Assembly: GCA_000151295.1 (NCBI GenBank)
Contig: GG745345.1
Location: 344,158-397,707, forward strand
Length of the DNA: 53,550 bases
DNA from: Allomyces macrogynus ATCC 38327
Lineage: Eukaryota > Blastocladiomycota > Blastocladiomycetes > Blastocladiales > Blastocladiaceae
Reading direction: 5' to 3'
A program made the position numbers and the translations under genes. Below are positions 1-9,859 of this stretch, piece after piece. Numbering within the stretch: position 1 is the first letter of the stretch; every line of letters starts with the position of its first letter. The notes beneath the pieces were generated by a model. It saw only the letters and a program-made list of their open reading frames with translations, had not been told where the DNA came from and did not search any database.

Positions 1-854
1 TTAAAATAAATTTTATTATTTTTGAGCTCCACGCCGGACGTTGAACTCCACCTCGAAAAAGATAAGAGCAAGACCGTCATGTTGTCTGTTTGTCGGTATC
101 AATTTTCATTCCATGGTTATCATGATCACGTTTCTCTGGAAGGGGGGGGGGGGGGGGCGGGCCGAGTGTATATTGATTCCATTGGTCGCGATTCGTATTT
201 TCATTGTGTGTATATAACTGAATCCCATTTGCGCTTGCGTTACCTATCGCTTTGGAATCGTGGTCCAGTGCTCACACAACGTGGCCCACGCAGCCTTGCA
301 TACGACGCACCATCGACGTCCGCGACGATCATTTCCGCGTGGATAAGGAAGCCTGGCGCGGGACTCACGAAATTTGTTTTGTCAGTAAAAGCAGCAGTCG
401 CAAGACGGCACATCAGAGTGGATGAGCTTGTGTCCGAAACGACCAACATCCGACGAAACAACGGCTCTGGCTGGAAGCCCCAAGTGACCGGCCGACGATC
501 CACAATTCTCTCCCATTCATCCAGCACTTCGTTTGTAGCCTGTCATCGAGCAGTGCGTCACGAACAGAGACATTCCCGCGCTGTCGCCACGGGAGGAATG
601 CAGGACGGCACGGCATGACGTTGTTGTTCGCTCGGCGACGCCAAGTCTGGAAGCATTTGATTTGGGTTTGATGGCACCAAAAATGGACGGCGTTTCTTGC
701 TTTGTGCGTTCCGCCCAGAAGACATGATCGCGGCCTGTCGCATGTCCGGGCGAGGTCAAGTATACACCAAGATCCACTAGAATCCCATGAAATATCTCCG
801 TTCCCGACTCTCGGATGTCTCCGTCCACTTTCGCCACCCCTTCTCCACCGTCAT
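1..854. other. Intergenic, no gene recognised
   Basis: I see no coding region that resembles a known family here. The first 30 bases are AT-rich, and a run of 16 G lies at 142-157. Long open frames on both strands have no recognisable protein character and are typical of chance frames in GC-rich DNA. The right end is probably the 3' flank of the UBX gene, which is transcribed leftwards toward it. Confidence 0.5.
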
Positions 855-1931
855 CTACTTCTGGTACATCAGCGCGGCACTCGGCACCAAATCCAACTCG
901 CGCAACGACTTGCCCATCTCGGCGTCCCCCAGCACGCGCCGCGGAACGTCATCGTCAGCTTCCCCCCGCACACGCCATGCTCGTTCTGCAACCACGCGTA
1001 GACGTCGCGCAGCGGCGCATCGGCTTCAAATGTGTGCGTGATCGGGGCCGCAGCCGCACCGCGAATCTGGAGCCGTGCAGAGGTTGCCGACGACGCGGAT
1101 TGCGGCGGGGTGACCGCGCGCGCCGCCGCGGGTGCCGGAGCCGGCACGGCGGGCGCGGCGTTCCGCGGCGCGAATCGCGCAGCACGGTCGCGGCGGTCCT
1201 GTTCGATTTGCGCGAGAATGCGCGCCTTGGCGGCTTTCTCTTCTTGCTTTTCTCGTCTTTTCTGCTCGGCGATTTGCGACATTTCTTTTTCGCGCAGGGC
1301 CTCTGTTGTTGGTGCCAAGTGTCAAGTCAGCAATTCATGCACATCGACGCGTCCCGGGAGAGCGGGAGAGGGTACCTTGCACCTGCACGAGCTCCTGCCC
1401 CGCCCGGCGGCGAATCCGCTCGCGTTCCTTGACTTCGGCAATCTCCTGCAACCGCCTTTGCTCGCGGCGCTCGGCCATCTTGGCTTGCAGTGCCGCGAGC
1501 TTGGCGGCCTTTTCCTCGGGGGTCAAGGGCTTGATGATTTCCGTGGACTCGGAAAAGTTGGCGTGACCCGTCTTGGTGCCGTGGAGCTGCGCGTAGTCGA
1601 CTACCGATGGGCCGCGCGTGGGTCAGCTAAGGGCCCGAAAACGCGTGGAGAGCTGAGCGTGGGGACGGAGCGTACTGTCACGGAACAGCTTGCCACAATC
1701 ATCGCACCGCAGCGAGTGCGCGGTCGCTTCGCCCTCGGCGATCGTGCCTGGTGGTCGGTCGAGAGGGACGCGCGTGCGGATCGAGGTCAGCGTAAGTCGC
1801 GAGCGATGGGTCTGGCTGACTCAGACATACGGCCGTGGCCGGCACGTACCGTCGTCGGCGGCGGCGGGCGCGGTCGGCGCATCGGTCATATCATTTGCGG
1901 CGGGTTGCGCGGCGCTGTTTGGGTCGGTCAT
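855..1931 (-). CDS. UBX-domain ubiquitin adaptor with N-terminal C2H2-like finger (UBXN1/SAKS1-like)
   Basis: UBX proteins of this type link ubiquitinated substrates to the Cdc48/p97 ATPase in the cytosol. The model has four exons (1931-1850, 1747-1676, 1600-1376, 1302-855) whose phases fit. A C2H2-like finger (RCDDCGKLFRD ... LHGTKTGH) precedes the fungal hallmark TPEEKAAKLAALQAKMAERR, then a long charged coiled coil and a C-terminal UBX fold (DAPLRDVYAWLQNEHG ... VPRRVLGDAEMGKSL ... LVPSAALMYQK). No UBA domain is visible, unlike animal UBXN1. Near 943-944 the UBX frame shifts by one base: one extra C would give the expected TMTFPRRVL. The start MTDPNSAAQ is the first ATG of the coding frame. 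The family call is firm; the frameshift may be a sequence error. Confidence 0.8.
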
Positions 1932-2569
1932 CGTGGTCGTCGTGGTTGTCGTCGTCGATTGCAGCAAGTTCGGGGGCAAGAATCGCGTCGGCCGACCGGA
2001 CGACACGTCGCGCGCAGTGATGAGTGGAAGTTGCCCTCGGGCGGGGGTTCCACGCGTGACCACCCTCGCGAGATGGGCTCATCACCTGACGGTGAACTGC
2101 CCCCAGGCGGCCGCGCCGCGGCCACACCTTGAAACAAACGATCACAGTTGAATCACGCCGGGTCACCGAAGTCAAGTTCAGCCTTAGTTCAACTTTGCTG
2201 ACGTTGCGTCCGACTTGCGTCTTGTCGCCGCAACGTTCCTGCTGTGGCGTGCAGCCAGTGGCGCCAGCTGCTTTCCGCGGGCAAAGTCCACCACGACGCC
2301 AGCCGCCAGCGGCTCGCCAAAGCAGAGGTTGCGCGACGGGTCCTTGCCCAGTTGCCATTTGAGCCCCAGGAATGCCCCACGATGCGCCGCGTCGGCCGCG
2401 TTCCAAACGACGCGATCGCGCGCGACGCACGATGACCTTGTCTGTTTGAAAGCGGCGGGAAAAGAATCCGCGCGCGACTAGGGCCATGGTATAAAGAGCA
2501 GCGCGCCCCGCAACTAGGCTCCGATATTCCTTCTCCTCTCAACAACCTCAATCTCATCTACCAGCAACC
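1932..2569. promoter_or_regulatory. Divergent promoter between the UBX and universal stress genes
   Basis: This 638-base region separates two divergently transcribed genes and holds no recognised gene. A TATA-like box TATAAAG at 2490-2496 lies about 75 bases before the ATG of the stress gene, followed by a pyrimidine-rich leader (TTCCTTCTCCTCTC). Confidence 0.5.
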
Positions 2570-3172
2570 ATGGCCGACATTGACCCCGCCGTCGCACACC
2601 TCGCCGCGCCCGAGGACGTCGAGGTCGACACGCACTCCGAGAACCCCGCCGAGACCGGCCCGCGCACCATCTTCATTCCGATCGACGCGTCGTCGGCATC
2701 GCAGCACACGCTGCGGTGGGCGCGCACCAACTACCTCAAGGCTGACGACACCGTGATCATTGCGCACGTCCGGCACGCGACTCCCGGTTCCTCGCTCTCG
2801 CTCGTCAACGCGCACGCCGACGTGGTCCCCGCCCTGGAAGCCCTGGAAGCCGCGGCGCGCGAGGCCTCGCACGATCTCGTCCGTGCGGCTGCCGCGACCC
2901 TGCGCGATACGGAGCTGCCCGGTGTCGCCGTCACAGACGTCAAGGGCTTTGCGCTCCGCGGCGAGGTGCGCAAGGACTTGGTCCGTAAAGCCAAGGAAGT
3001 GAATGCCGACGTGATTATTGTCGGGTCCCGCGGCCTTGGTGCGGTCAAGCGTGCCCTGCTCGGTAGCGTTTCGGAGTACTTGGCGCGGCACGCACACTGC
3101 GCAGTCGTCGTTGTGCGCCCGACCGACGCCGAGGCGATTGCCGACAAGCTCGACGAGCTCAGGACCGAGTAG
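2570..3172 (+). CDS. Universal stress protein (UspA-like)
   Basis: This single-exon gene encodes 200 residues with one Usp domain (about residues 35-185). The fold is an alpha/beta ATP-binding Rossmann-like domain associated with stress responses; its biochemical role in fungi is not settled. The N-terminal strand reads TIFIPIDASSASQHTLRWA, and the nucleotide-binding signature G-x2-G-x9-G-S is present as GSRGLGAVKRALLGSVSEYL, followed by the closing strand CAVVVVRP. The ATG is in good context (CAACCATGG) downstream of a TATA box. The first 30 or so residues are acidic and probably disordered. Length is typical for a stand-alone eukaryotic Usp protein. Confidence 0.9.
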   Translation: MADIDPAVAHLAAPEDVEVDTHSENPAETGPRTIFIPIDASSASQHTLRWARTNYLKADDTVIIAHVRHATPGSSLSLVNAHADVVPALEALEAAAREASHDLVRAAAATLRDTELPGVAVTDVKGFALRGEVRKDLVRKAKEVNADVIIVGSRGLGAVKRALLGSVSEYLARHAHCAVVVVRPTDAEAIADKLDELRTE

Positions 3173-3617
3173 AAGAGTAGAGTTGCGCGCGTGGTGTCGC
3201 CAACAGACGGACGCCCTGGTGGCGTCGTTTTCGATGGGTCGCGCATGGCGTGTGTGTGTGCGACGTAAATGGTGGGTGCAGCACAACCATTTTGTTGCCG
3301 AGTGTTGTGTCACCCCGAAGCTGTTTTGTACATGATAAAAATGCACGATGCGGTTTTTCCAATTTGTCGTTGCTGTTGTTAATGCGATCGCGTTCATGAA
3401 GGACGTGCTGGTCTTGAAACAAAGGGCGAAATGGATCAGATATGATCTGTCGGCCTGAAGGGACTGGTGGAAGTGGAAGTTAGAGGAAGGCAGGCGTCGG
3501 GCAGCGAAAGCCCAAGATAGAGCGACGCGACCAGTGCATCAAGACGAAAAGACGACGAGGCAGGACACAAACTTGATTCTAATCGACACATCTCCGACCA
3601 CAGCCCAAATCCGATGA
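3173..3617. other. Intergenic, convergent 3' ends
   Basis: This lies between the stop codon of the universal stress gene and the stop codon of the UBE2O gene, so it should hold both 3' UTRs. No gene or RNA was recognised. Confidence 0.5.
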
Positions 3618-6473
3618 TTACTGTTCGCTGCTCTCGTCTGCTGCTGCTGCCCTTGCATCCTCCCCCTCCTTGCTCTCCCCCTCCTCGGCCTTGGCCGCCT
3701 CCTCCGCCAACGCCTTCAGCTTGCACACCATCTTCTCGGCCACTGGCCTCATCATCACCTTCGCCCCTTCGGTCCAACTCGGGTCCTCCAACTCCTTCGG
3801 AATCGAGTCCACCAGATCCTTGCCCGCGCCGCGCGTGTAATACGCATCGAGCGTCGACTTCAAGTAAGCTGGCGGCCGCTCGAGGTAGGCGACGGTGCCC
3901 TTGAGCGACAAGATGCGCACGCGCTCGTTATACATGCGCGAGTTTTGCGCGCCGTCGCTCGTCCCTTGGTACTTGCCGTAACCCGGCTCGAGGAAGTACG
4001 GGTGCTTGACGAGCACGAGCCCCTGGATCGAGACGAGCAGTTGCAGGATCGTGGAGGTCGAGGGGTTCCACGACTCATACGACTTGCCGTGCCACGTGCC
4101 GAGCAGAGAGAGGCACACTATAAATCAGCGACGATCAAGGTCAGTTCCACTACCCAGCGCACAGTCAACGATGCCGAGAAGAAGCATAAGATACCCTTGC
4201 CATCCTCGTGCAAATTCGGATTCATCCTCCCCCCAGACCGGTTCATAAAATAGACGCTCGGCGGCGTGCGTGGGTAATCCGCGGGCAGCTGGATCTCAAA
4301 CAAGAACGGCGCGCCCGCATACGGCGTATCGTCGGGCCCAAACACGAGAGCGACGAGCAAATCCAACCGGGACGCAAACGTGCGCACGTAAATCCCGTGC
4401 GGCAAACCCGTTCGCAGTGCCGCATGCTGCTTGCGAATCTGCCGCAACAGCGCGGCAGTCATGGGTGTCGCGTCCTTGAAGTGCAGCGTGGCTGGATCGA
4501 GCGGCGTGTCGTCGTCGTCCACGACATCGAACGGTTCTTCGCCGGGGATCACGGGGGCCGCAGGGGCCGACGCGAGGTCGGGCTCGACTTCGGTGTCACC
4601 GTCAGCGGCGGCGGTCGTCGTCGTGCCGGTGGTCGTCGTCGCCGCGTCCACGTCCATCGGCTCGTCGTCGTCGTCGCGCGAGACGCGCTCCTCGTCTTCC
4701 TCGTCGCCATGGTCATTGCTCCCACTCAGCGCGGCCGCCTCGTCGTCATCTGTCATCCACTCCTCGTCCGACGGATCCACCATATTTCCGTCCTCATCCA
4801 AGAACCCGTCCTCGGACCCCAACTCATCCTCGAGCGGCCCCATTTCCGTGGGATCCACGAGCGTCAACTGATCGAACCGGTGCGTCTCCGTCTGCCCGTT
4901 GGCCAAAAACACATCGCGCGTCCCATCGAGCGCGATCCGCACCACTTCGCCAAACCACGCATAACTGCGCGGACTCTCCTTGTGCGCGGCGACCAACACC
5001 CGATCCGCCAAATCCATGGTGAAATTCGGGTGCGACGAGATCTGGTACAGCGAGCACGTTTCCGGCACGCCCAAATTTTCCCAGGCGGCATCAAACCACC
5101 GAACAATCGCGAGCCGGCGCGCCGGATCCACCGACTGGACGACGCCCACCTGCAAATCATTCGCGTCCTCCAAATCCTGCAGCTGCCCCTGGCGGTTCCA
5201 GCAAATATCCCCGGGCCACAACGCCGTCTCGTCGACGGCCAGCGGGATCTTCAACTCCGTCGCGCGCATCCCGTGCTGCACGGTCCCGTCCTGCCACCGG
5301 ACCGTCGCAAACGTGCGCGTCTTGACGAGCCGGTAACACGGCGTCGCGTCCCTTCCATCCGCGAGCCGCGGGGTATCCGCGTGTGCGCGGAACTGGACCA
5401 GGTTCCCGACAAACATGGTCGCGTGTTCGAGGGACGACCGGAAGTACTTGACGGCCTGCGGGTCGACGAGTTGGTCCGGCAAGGGCAGTGGCGGGCCGTT
5501 AACGGCGGCCGTGTCGAACGCCCAGTCGACGTCGAGCTGTTCGGCGTGCAGGTCGATGATGAGCCCGACGCCAGACCCGGTCGAGCGGGACTCGGTGAGC
5601 CACCGGGTAACGTGGTCGTGGAACGTGCGGCGCACACGCACGATCAGGCCCGGCTGTACGCGGTCGAGCGAGAGCGAGTTGTGTTCGTCGCCAAATTCAA
5701 TGTGCGCGTGCATTTCGAGATCGGCTTCGTTGATCTCGCAGACGGCGCCCGTCGAGAACATGATTTGGACTCTGTGAACGGGAAGAGCTGGGGTGAGTGG
5801 ACACGGAGAGCATGGGCTTGGAAATAAATGACTTGGTGGAGCGCGTACTTGCACTTGGACACGTCGTGCAGCCGCCCGCACCACCCGTCCTTGAACAGGA
5901 TCCCGCCGACGCTCAAGAAGGGGTACTTGAACTCGAGCAGCGCCATGTCCACGTCGTCGAGCGTTGCCGACCCGCGCACGTCCTTGAGGTCGGCACGGCC
6001 CTCGACCTCGATGACGGTGCCGCTCATAGTCTAGATTGGGGGGAGCCGGTCAGCTCACGACGCGCAATAACATAGAATACAACGGGAGAGAGAGCCGTAC
6101 CGGGTTTGTCGGATGCAGGACGATGTCACCCGGCAAAAAGTAGCGGTCGAGCAAGACGACCTCAGACTCCTTGTAGAGTTGCGGCGCCGCTGGCGGGCTG
6201 CCCGTCCACGAAATCTCGACATCGTCGGGTGCCAGCTGGAGGATAGGTACGTCGCACCTTGTGGTCAGCTACAAATGACCGACGTAAGGGTTCGTGCGCA
6301 AGGATGTGGCGTACGTTGAACGCCGGGTCATAGTTTGGGTCGAGGTCCTCGTCGTCATCCGGGTCGTGGTGCGTGCGTGAAATGATACCGACGCGGTCCG
6401 GGGACGCGGCGAGCGTGACAAGGTCCTCGGAGTGGAAGCGCGGCCCGGCGCGGCGCGTGGTGCGGTTGCTCAT
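3618..6473 (-). CDS. UBE2O: UBE2O-type hybrid E2/E3 ubiquitin-conjugating enzyme
   Basis: UBE2O-family enzymes combine E2 and E3 activity and ubiquitinate orphan basic proteins. Five exons in matching phase (6473-6315, 6235-6101, 6030-5849, 5771-4195, 4117-3618) give about 850 residues. The N-terminal half holds the substrate-binding conserved regions (DLVTLAASPDRVGII; FKDGWCGRLHDVSKCK; VRVRRTFHDHVTRWLTES). An acidic linker follows (EDEERVSRDDDDEPMDVD). The C-terminal UBC domain has MNPNLHEDGK joined by splicing to VCLSLLGTWHGKSYESW, where the Cys is the catalytic residue. A helical acidic tail ends the protein. It is shorter than human UBE2O (about 1290 aa). The splice across the active-site loop restores the family motif exactly, so I trust the model. 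Confidence 0.9.
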
Positions 6474-7377
6474 GGTTTCGGTCGGTTTCGCGCGGTAGCT
6501 GGGTTCAATGAAAAGTGGCGGAGCGCGGCTTGGGTTCGCGTCGAGCAGGGCGGCCAGAAGTTGGAGCTAACTCGACAGCGACGGATTGACAGTGTTGACG
6601 GTGCTGCCAGGTCGTCGGGCGTGGATCGGGATGGGCGGCTCGGGACGGCACCTAATCGGTGCGCGGTGCGTCGGCGCCTTGTTGCAGCAAGTGCGCGGGC
6701 GGATCGCGGCGGCCGTACAGCGGTGTGGACGCTTGCAGACGAGTCCGACGACAGCGACGACGATGGCAAGACGGCGGTTGACGTGCTCACGGCGGAAGTG
6801 GTGGCGAGCAGAAGACGGTGAGCAGCCGCGTGCCATCACCTGACCGCGACAACCTGTCTCCCATCCCGAATCCATCCTGTCTGGCACCCACGATCACCGA
6901 CGAGCCGCAGTGCGCGGCGCGAACGGCCTCCGCGACGGCGTCGTGTTGCTCGAGCTCGAGCACAACCTGCAGGAGACATCGCCGAGCCGGCTGTGAAATC
7001 ACGACGCGCTGCCGGTGCTCGATAGCTGCAGCATTCCGCGGCCAATCCGATCTGGGCAGCACAGCTCGCTGTTGCCGCGGACGATCCCGGCTCGACGACC
7101 AGACATTCCGACCAATCAGTCCATACTCGGAATCTTCAGCCATTGAAGAGACCATCGGCGATCCACCGACCGCGGCCCGGCGCGAGCTGGCTGCCGGCGC
7201 GCTCTTGAACGACGACCGCTTGCGCGGCGTTACATGCTCTCACCGCCTGCAAATCAACGCCCCCCGTGCCCGCTAGCTGCAAATATCAGCTTGGTTCGCC
7301 TGACGCCACTCGGCGTATCCCGCTCGCTGGTGCGCACGCACCGACGCTGCGGTCCGAGTCGCCCCGTGTGATCCTCA
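6474..7377. promoter_or_regulatory. Divergent intergenic region, UBE2O and CatSper-like promoters
   Basis: About 900 bases separate two divergent genes. Neither strand shows a recognisable protein or RNA gene, and open frames here look like chance frames. It must contain both promoters, but I see no clear TATA box. Confidence 0.4.
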
Positions 7378-9156
7378 ATGTACCGCACCGTGAGCGGCTC
7401 GACTCGGCACTCAGCGGCGTCAACAGCATCGACAGCGGCCTCTGCTCAATGGACCGTCGACGACATGATTGGCTCCAGCCCGAGCTCGGTCATGGCCGCG
7501 AGCACTATCAACCCCATGTCCATTTCCCTGTTCGTGCCCGCACCTTCCTGTCAACAACAATCGCGCCGTCAATTTGACCCGTGCACTCTCTGTCAACAGA
7601 CTGAACCTCGACCCCGACTCGGCGCGCTCCGTCCTGCACCGCATCACGTCCTCGGCCGGCTTCAACGGCTTCATTCTGCTCGTGATTCTGTTCAACACGA
7701 TTCTGATGGGGTGCCAGTCAACGCAGTATCTCAACCAGAACTATAGTATGTACGTTTGCTTCCTCGCCATCCGCTTTCAGTCGTCTTTTTGCCGATCTCG
7801 AGGAGCGTGCCGCTCACGCTCTCCCGCCATGCGCATCTCTAGCCTGGTATTTTTCCCTCCTTGACATGGTGTTTCTTGGCATCTACATTGCCGAGGCCGG
7901 CATCAAGCTCGCCGCCTACCGCGTGCGCTACTTTCACAGCGGGTGGAACTTGCTCGGTGCGTTTCGCATCTTATCTACCATACGGCGCGCATTCGCGGGG
8001 TGCTGATCCATCTCGTTTGGAAGACTTTTTCATTGTCGTGTCGTCGATCGTCTCGTTCCTGCTGCCCTACCTCGCGCAGGCCGCCATCGGCATCAACACG
8101 CGCATCAGTACGGATGCTCCCCACCCTCTTTCTCCGCCCACTTCCGCCCGCTTGCCACCCTCTGACCCATCCCTCGCACTAGTCCGTCTCGTGCGCGTCT
8201 TCCGCGCCTTCCGCGCACTCCGCTCTCTGCGCGTCCTGCGCACCGTCTCCATGTTCCGCAGTCTGCAGATCCTGGTCGAAACGCTCCTCCGCTCCATACC
8301 CGCCATGAGCTCGATCGCAGCACTCATGGGTCTGCTGATCTACATGTTTGGCGTGATTGCGCGCTCGGCGTATCACCAGTCGGCGCCGCAATGGTTTGCG
8401 ACGTTACCGCGCAGTCTGTTCAGTCTCTACTCGTTCATGACACTCGACGACTGGAGTAAACTGTGGGTGCAGTTGCGGTCCGAGGACGCGACCGTGTTCC
8501 CGTTTGTGTTTGCGTTTGTGTTTCTCGAGGCGCTGGTGCTACTCAAGTACGTCGGCGTCGGCCTTCGATGATGGGGGGAACTGCGGGTTGCTGACGTTGT
8601 TGTTGTTGGTGGTGGTAGCCTGTTTGTCGCCGTGATCGTGTCGAACCTCGAATCCGGGTCGCGCCTGTTCGCGCAAAAGATGGCCAAGCTCAATGCGGTA
8701 AATCCCCCCCCCCCCCCCCCTTCTTTCCCTCTCCCACCGCCCACTCACCCCTGCCCGTCGTTAGCAATCCGAACCGCCACCGATCACTGCGTCCGTCGAT
8801 GACCTCCTCGCCGCCACCACCACCGCCCCAAGGGCACGCACCAAGTCGCGCATGTTCGATGATACGCAGCTCGCGGCGTTGCAGGCGGAACGTATGGCCG
8901 CGCCCGACATGGACTGGTACTATGCGCCGAGCACGGCGCGGCGGCTCAAGGACGTGCAGGGCAGTTACTTTGCGCTGCTGGCGACGGCCGAACACGACGC
9001 GTATGCGATGGCCCGGCAGTTGGAGATTCTCGATGACTTGGGTACGGAACGCCGGTGGGGTAGGAGAGATAGGTGGAGAAGGAGGACTGACGGTGTGGGA
9101 TCGCCTGTGTAGTGGACGTGATCAAGACGGCCGACAGCAAGACCGACTTGACGTGA
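7378..9156 (+). CDS. CatSper-type single-domain voltage-gated calcium channel subunit
   Basis: CatSper channels carry Ca2+ into flagellated cells. This is a six-TM, one-domain channel: S1 FNGFILLVILFNTILMG; S2 WYFSLLDMVFLGIYIAEAG; S3 LLDFFIVVSSIVSFLLP; an S4 with seven arginines at every third position (RLVRVFRAFRALRSLRVLR); S5 AALMGLLIYMFGVIA; pore helix LFSLYSFMTLDDWSKLW; S6 LLNLFVAVIVSNLE. The TLDDW selectivity motif matches the T-x-D-x-W signature of CatSper alpha subunits, closest in my reading to CatSper1. At least seven short introns restore continuity in phase; one holds a 17-base poly-C run (8704-8720). The first exon is least certain: the start at 7378 (MYRTVSGS) needs a GTTCGT donor near 7530. 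The short soluble tail ends KTADSKTDLT. Confidence 0.85.
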
Positions 9157-9859
9157 ACGCGGCGACTCGGTCACGGGTGGTGGGCGAGTGCGGGAGTGGG
9201 GGTGGAGATGGTGGGGACGGGTGGAGCGGCAATGGAGAGGCCAATTTTGCGTCGCATTCATTATTCACGCTCCAGTCTGATTCACGAGGTGAAGCCACCA
9301 GGAAGCGCAAGCAGCGATGGTTGTCTCGCAGTTCCGTGACTTTCACATGACAGTGACATGGCGCGCCCGCTTCAGCCGCAACACGCCGCGAAAATCATCG
9401 TTTATCACCGGGCGACTTCACCCAAGAAATGGGGCCCGCGACGACAACGACAACGACGACGACGGTCTAAATTAGCTCCAATACAACTGCCTGCAAACCC
9501 CCATCGCACCTTGGTGACGCTGCTGGCTGGGTCGGCCGATCCCCCCGCGTTTCTGGAATATCCTCTCCACAGCACGGTGTTCACTCCCTGGCTGGCGCCC
9601 GATACACGCCGATTGGCCGATCCTCCACACCGACGCAACCCAACCCGTTGCCGGCCTAGACTCGCGCGGTGGCTGCCCCTGCCGCGGACGCACGCCCCTC
9701 AACACGCCTGTCGTGCAGCCCGCACCTCGCTTGCCTGCCGACATCACTGGCCGAACGACCGTCTGCCTACATTTCGGCCCCGACAACCTCGACCTTGCTC
9801 TCTCGCTCCTCTGATCCTTCTCCCCCACCAACTCCTCTCTTTGCACAACGACTCCAAGC
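9157..9859. promoter_or_regulatory. Intergenic, probable adenylate kinase promoter
   Basis: About 700 bases between two genes on the same strand, with the CatSper 3' flank on the left and the kinase promoter on the right. The last 100 bases are pyrimidine-rich, as expected for a transcription start and leader. No gene recognised. Confidence 0.4.

Noticed and set aside
22..618. 198-codon frame at the left edge with a Gly run
   Set aside because: The Gly run is encoded by a poly-G tract, and the rest shows no protein-like pattern.
4208..5827. 539-codon open frame on the plus strand opposite UBE2O
   Set aside because: It is the antisense shadow of the UBE2O exon, rich in Arg/His/Val with no family features; such frames are expected opposite GC-rich genes.
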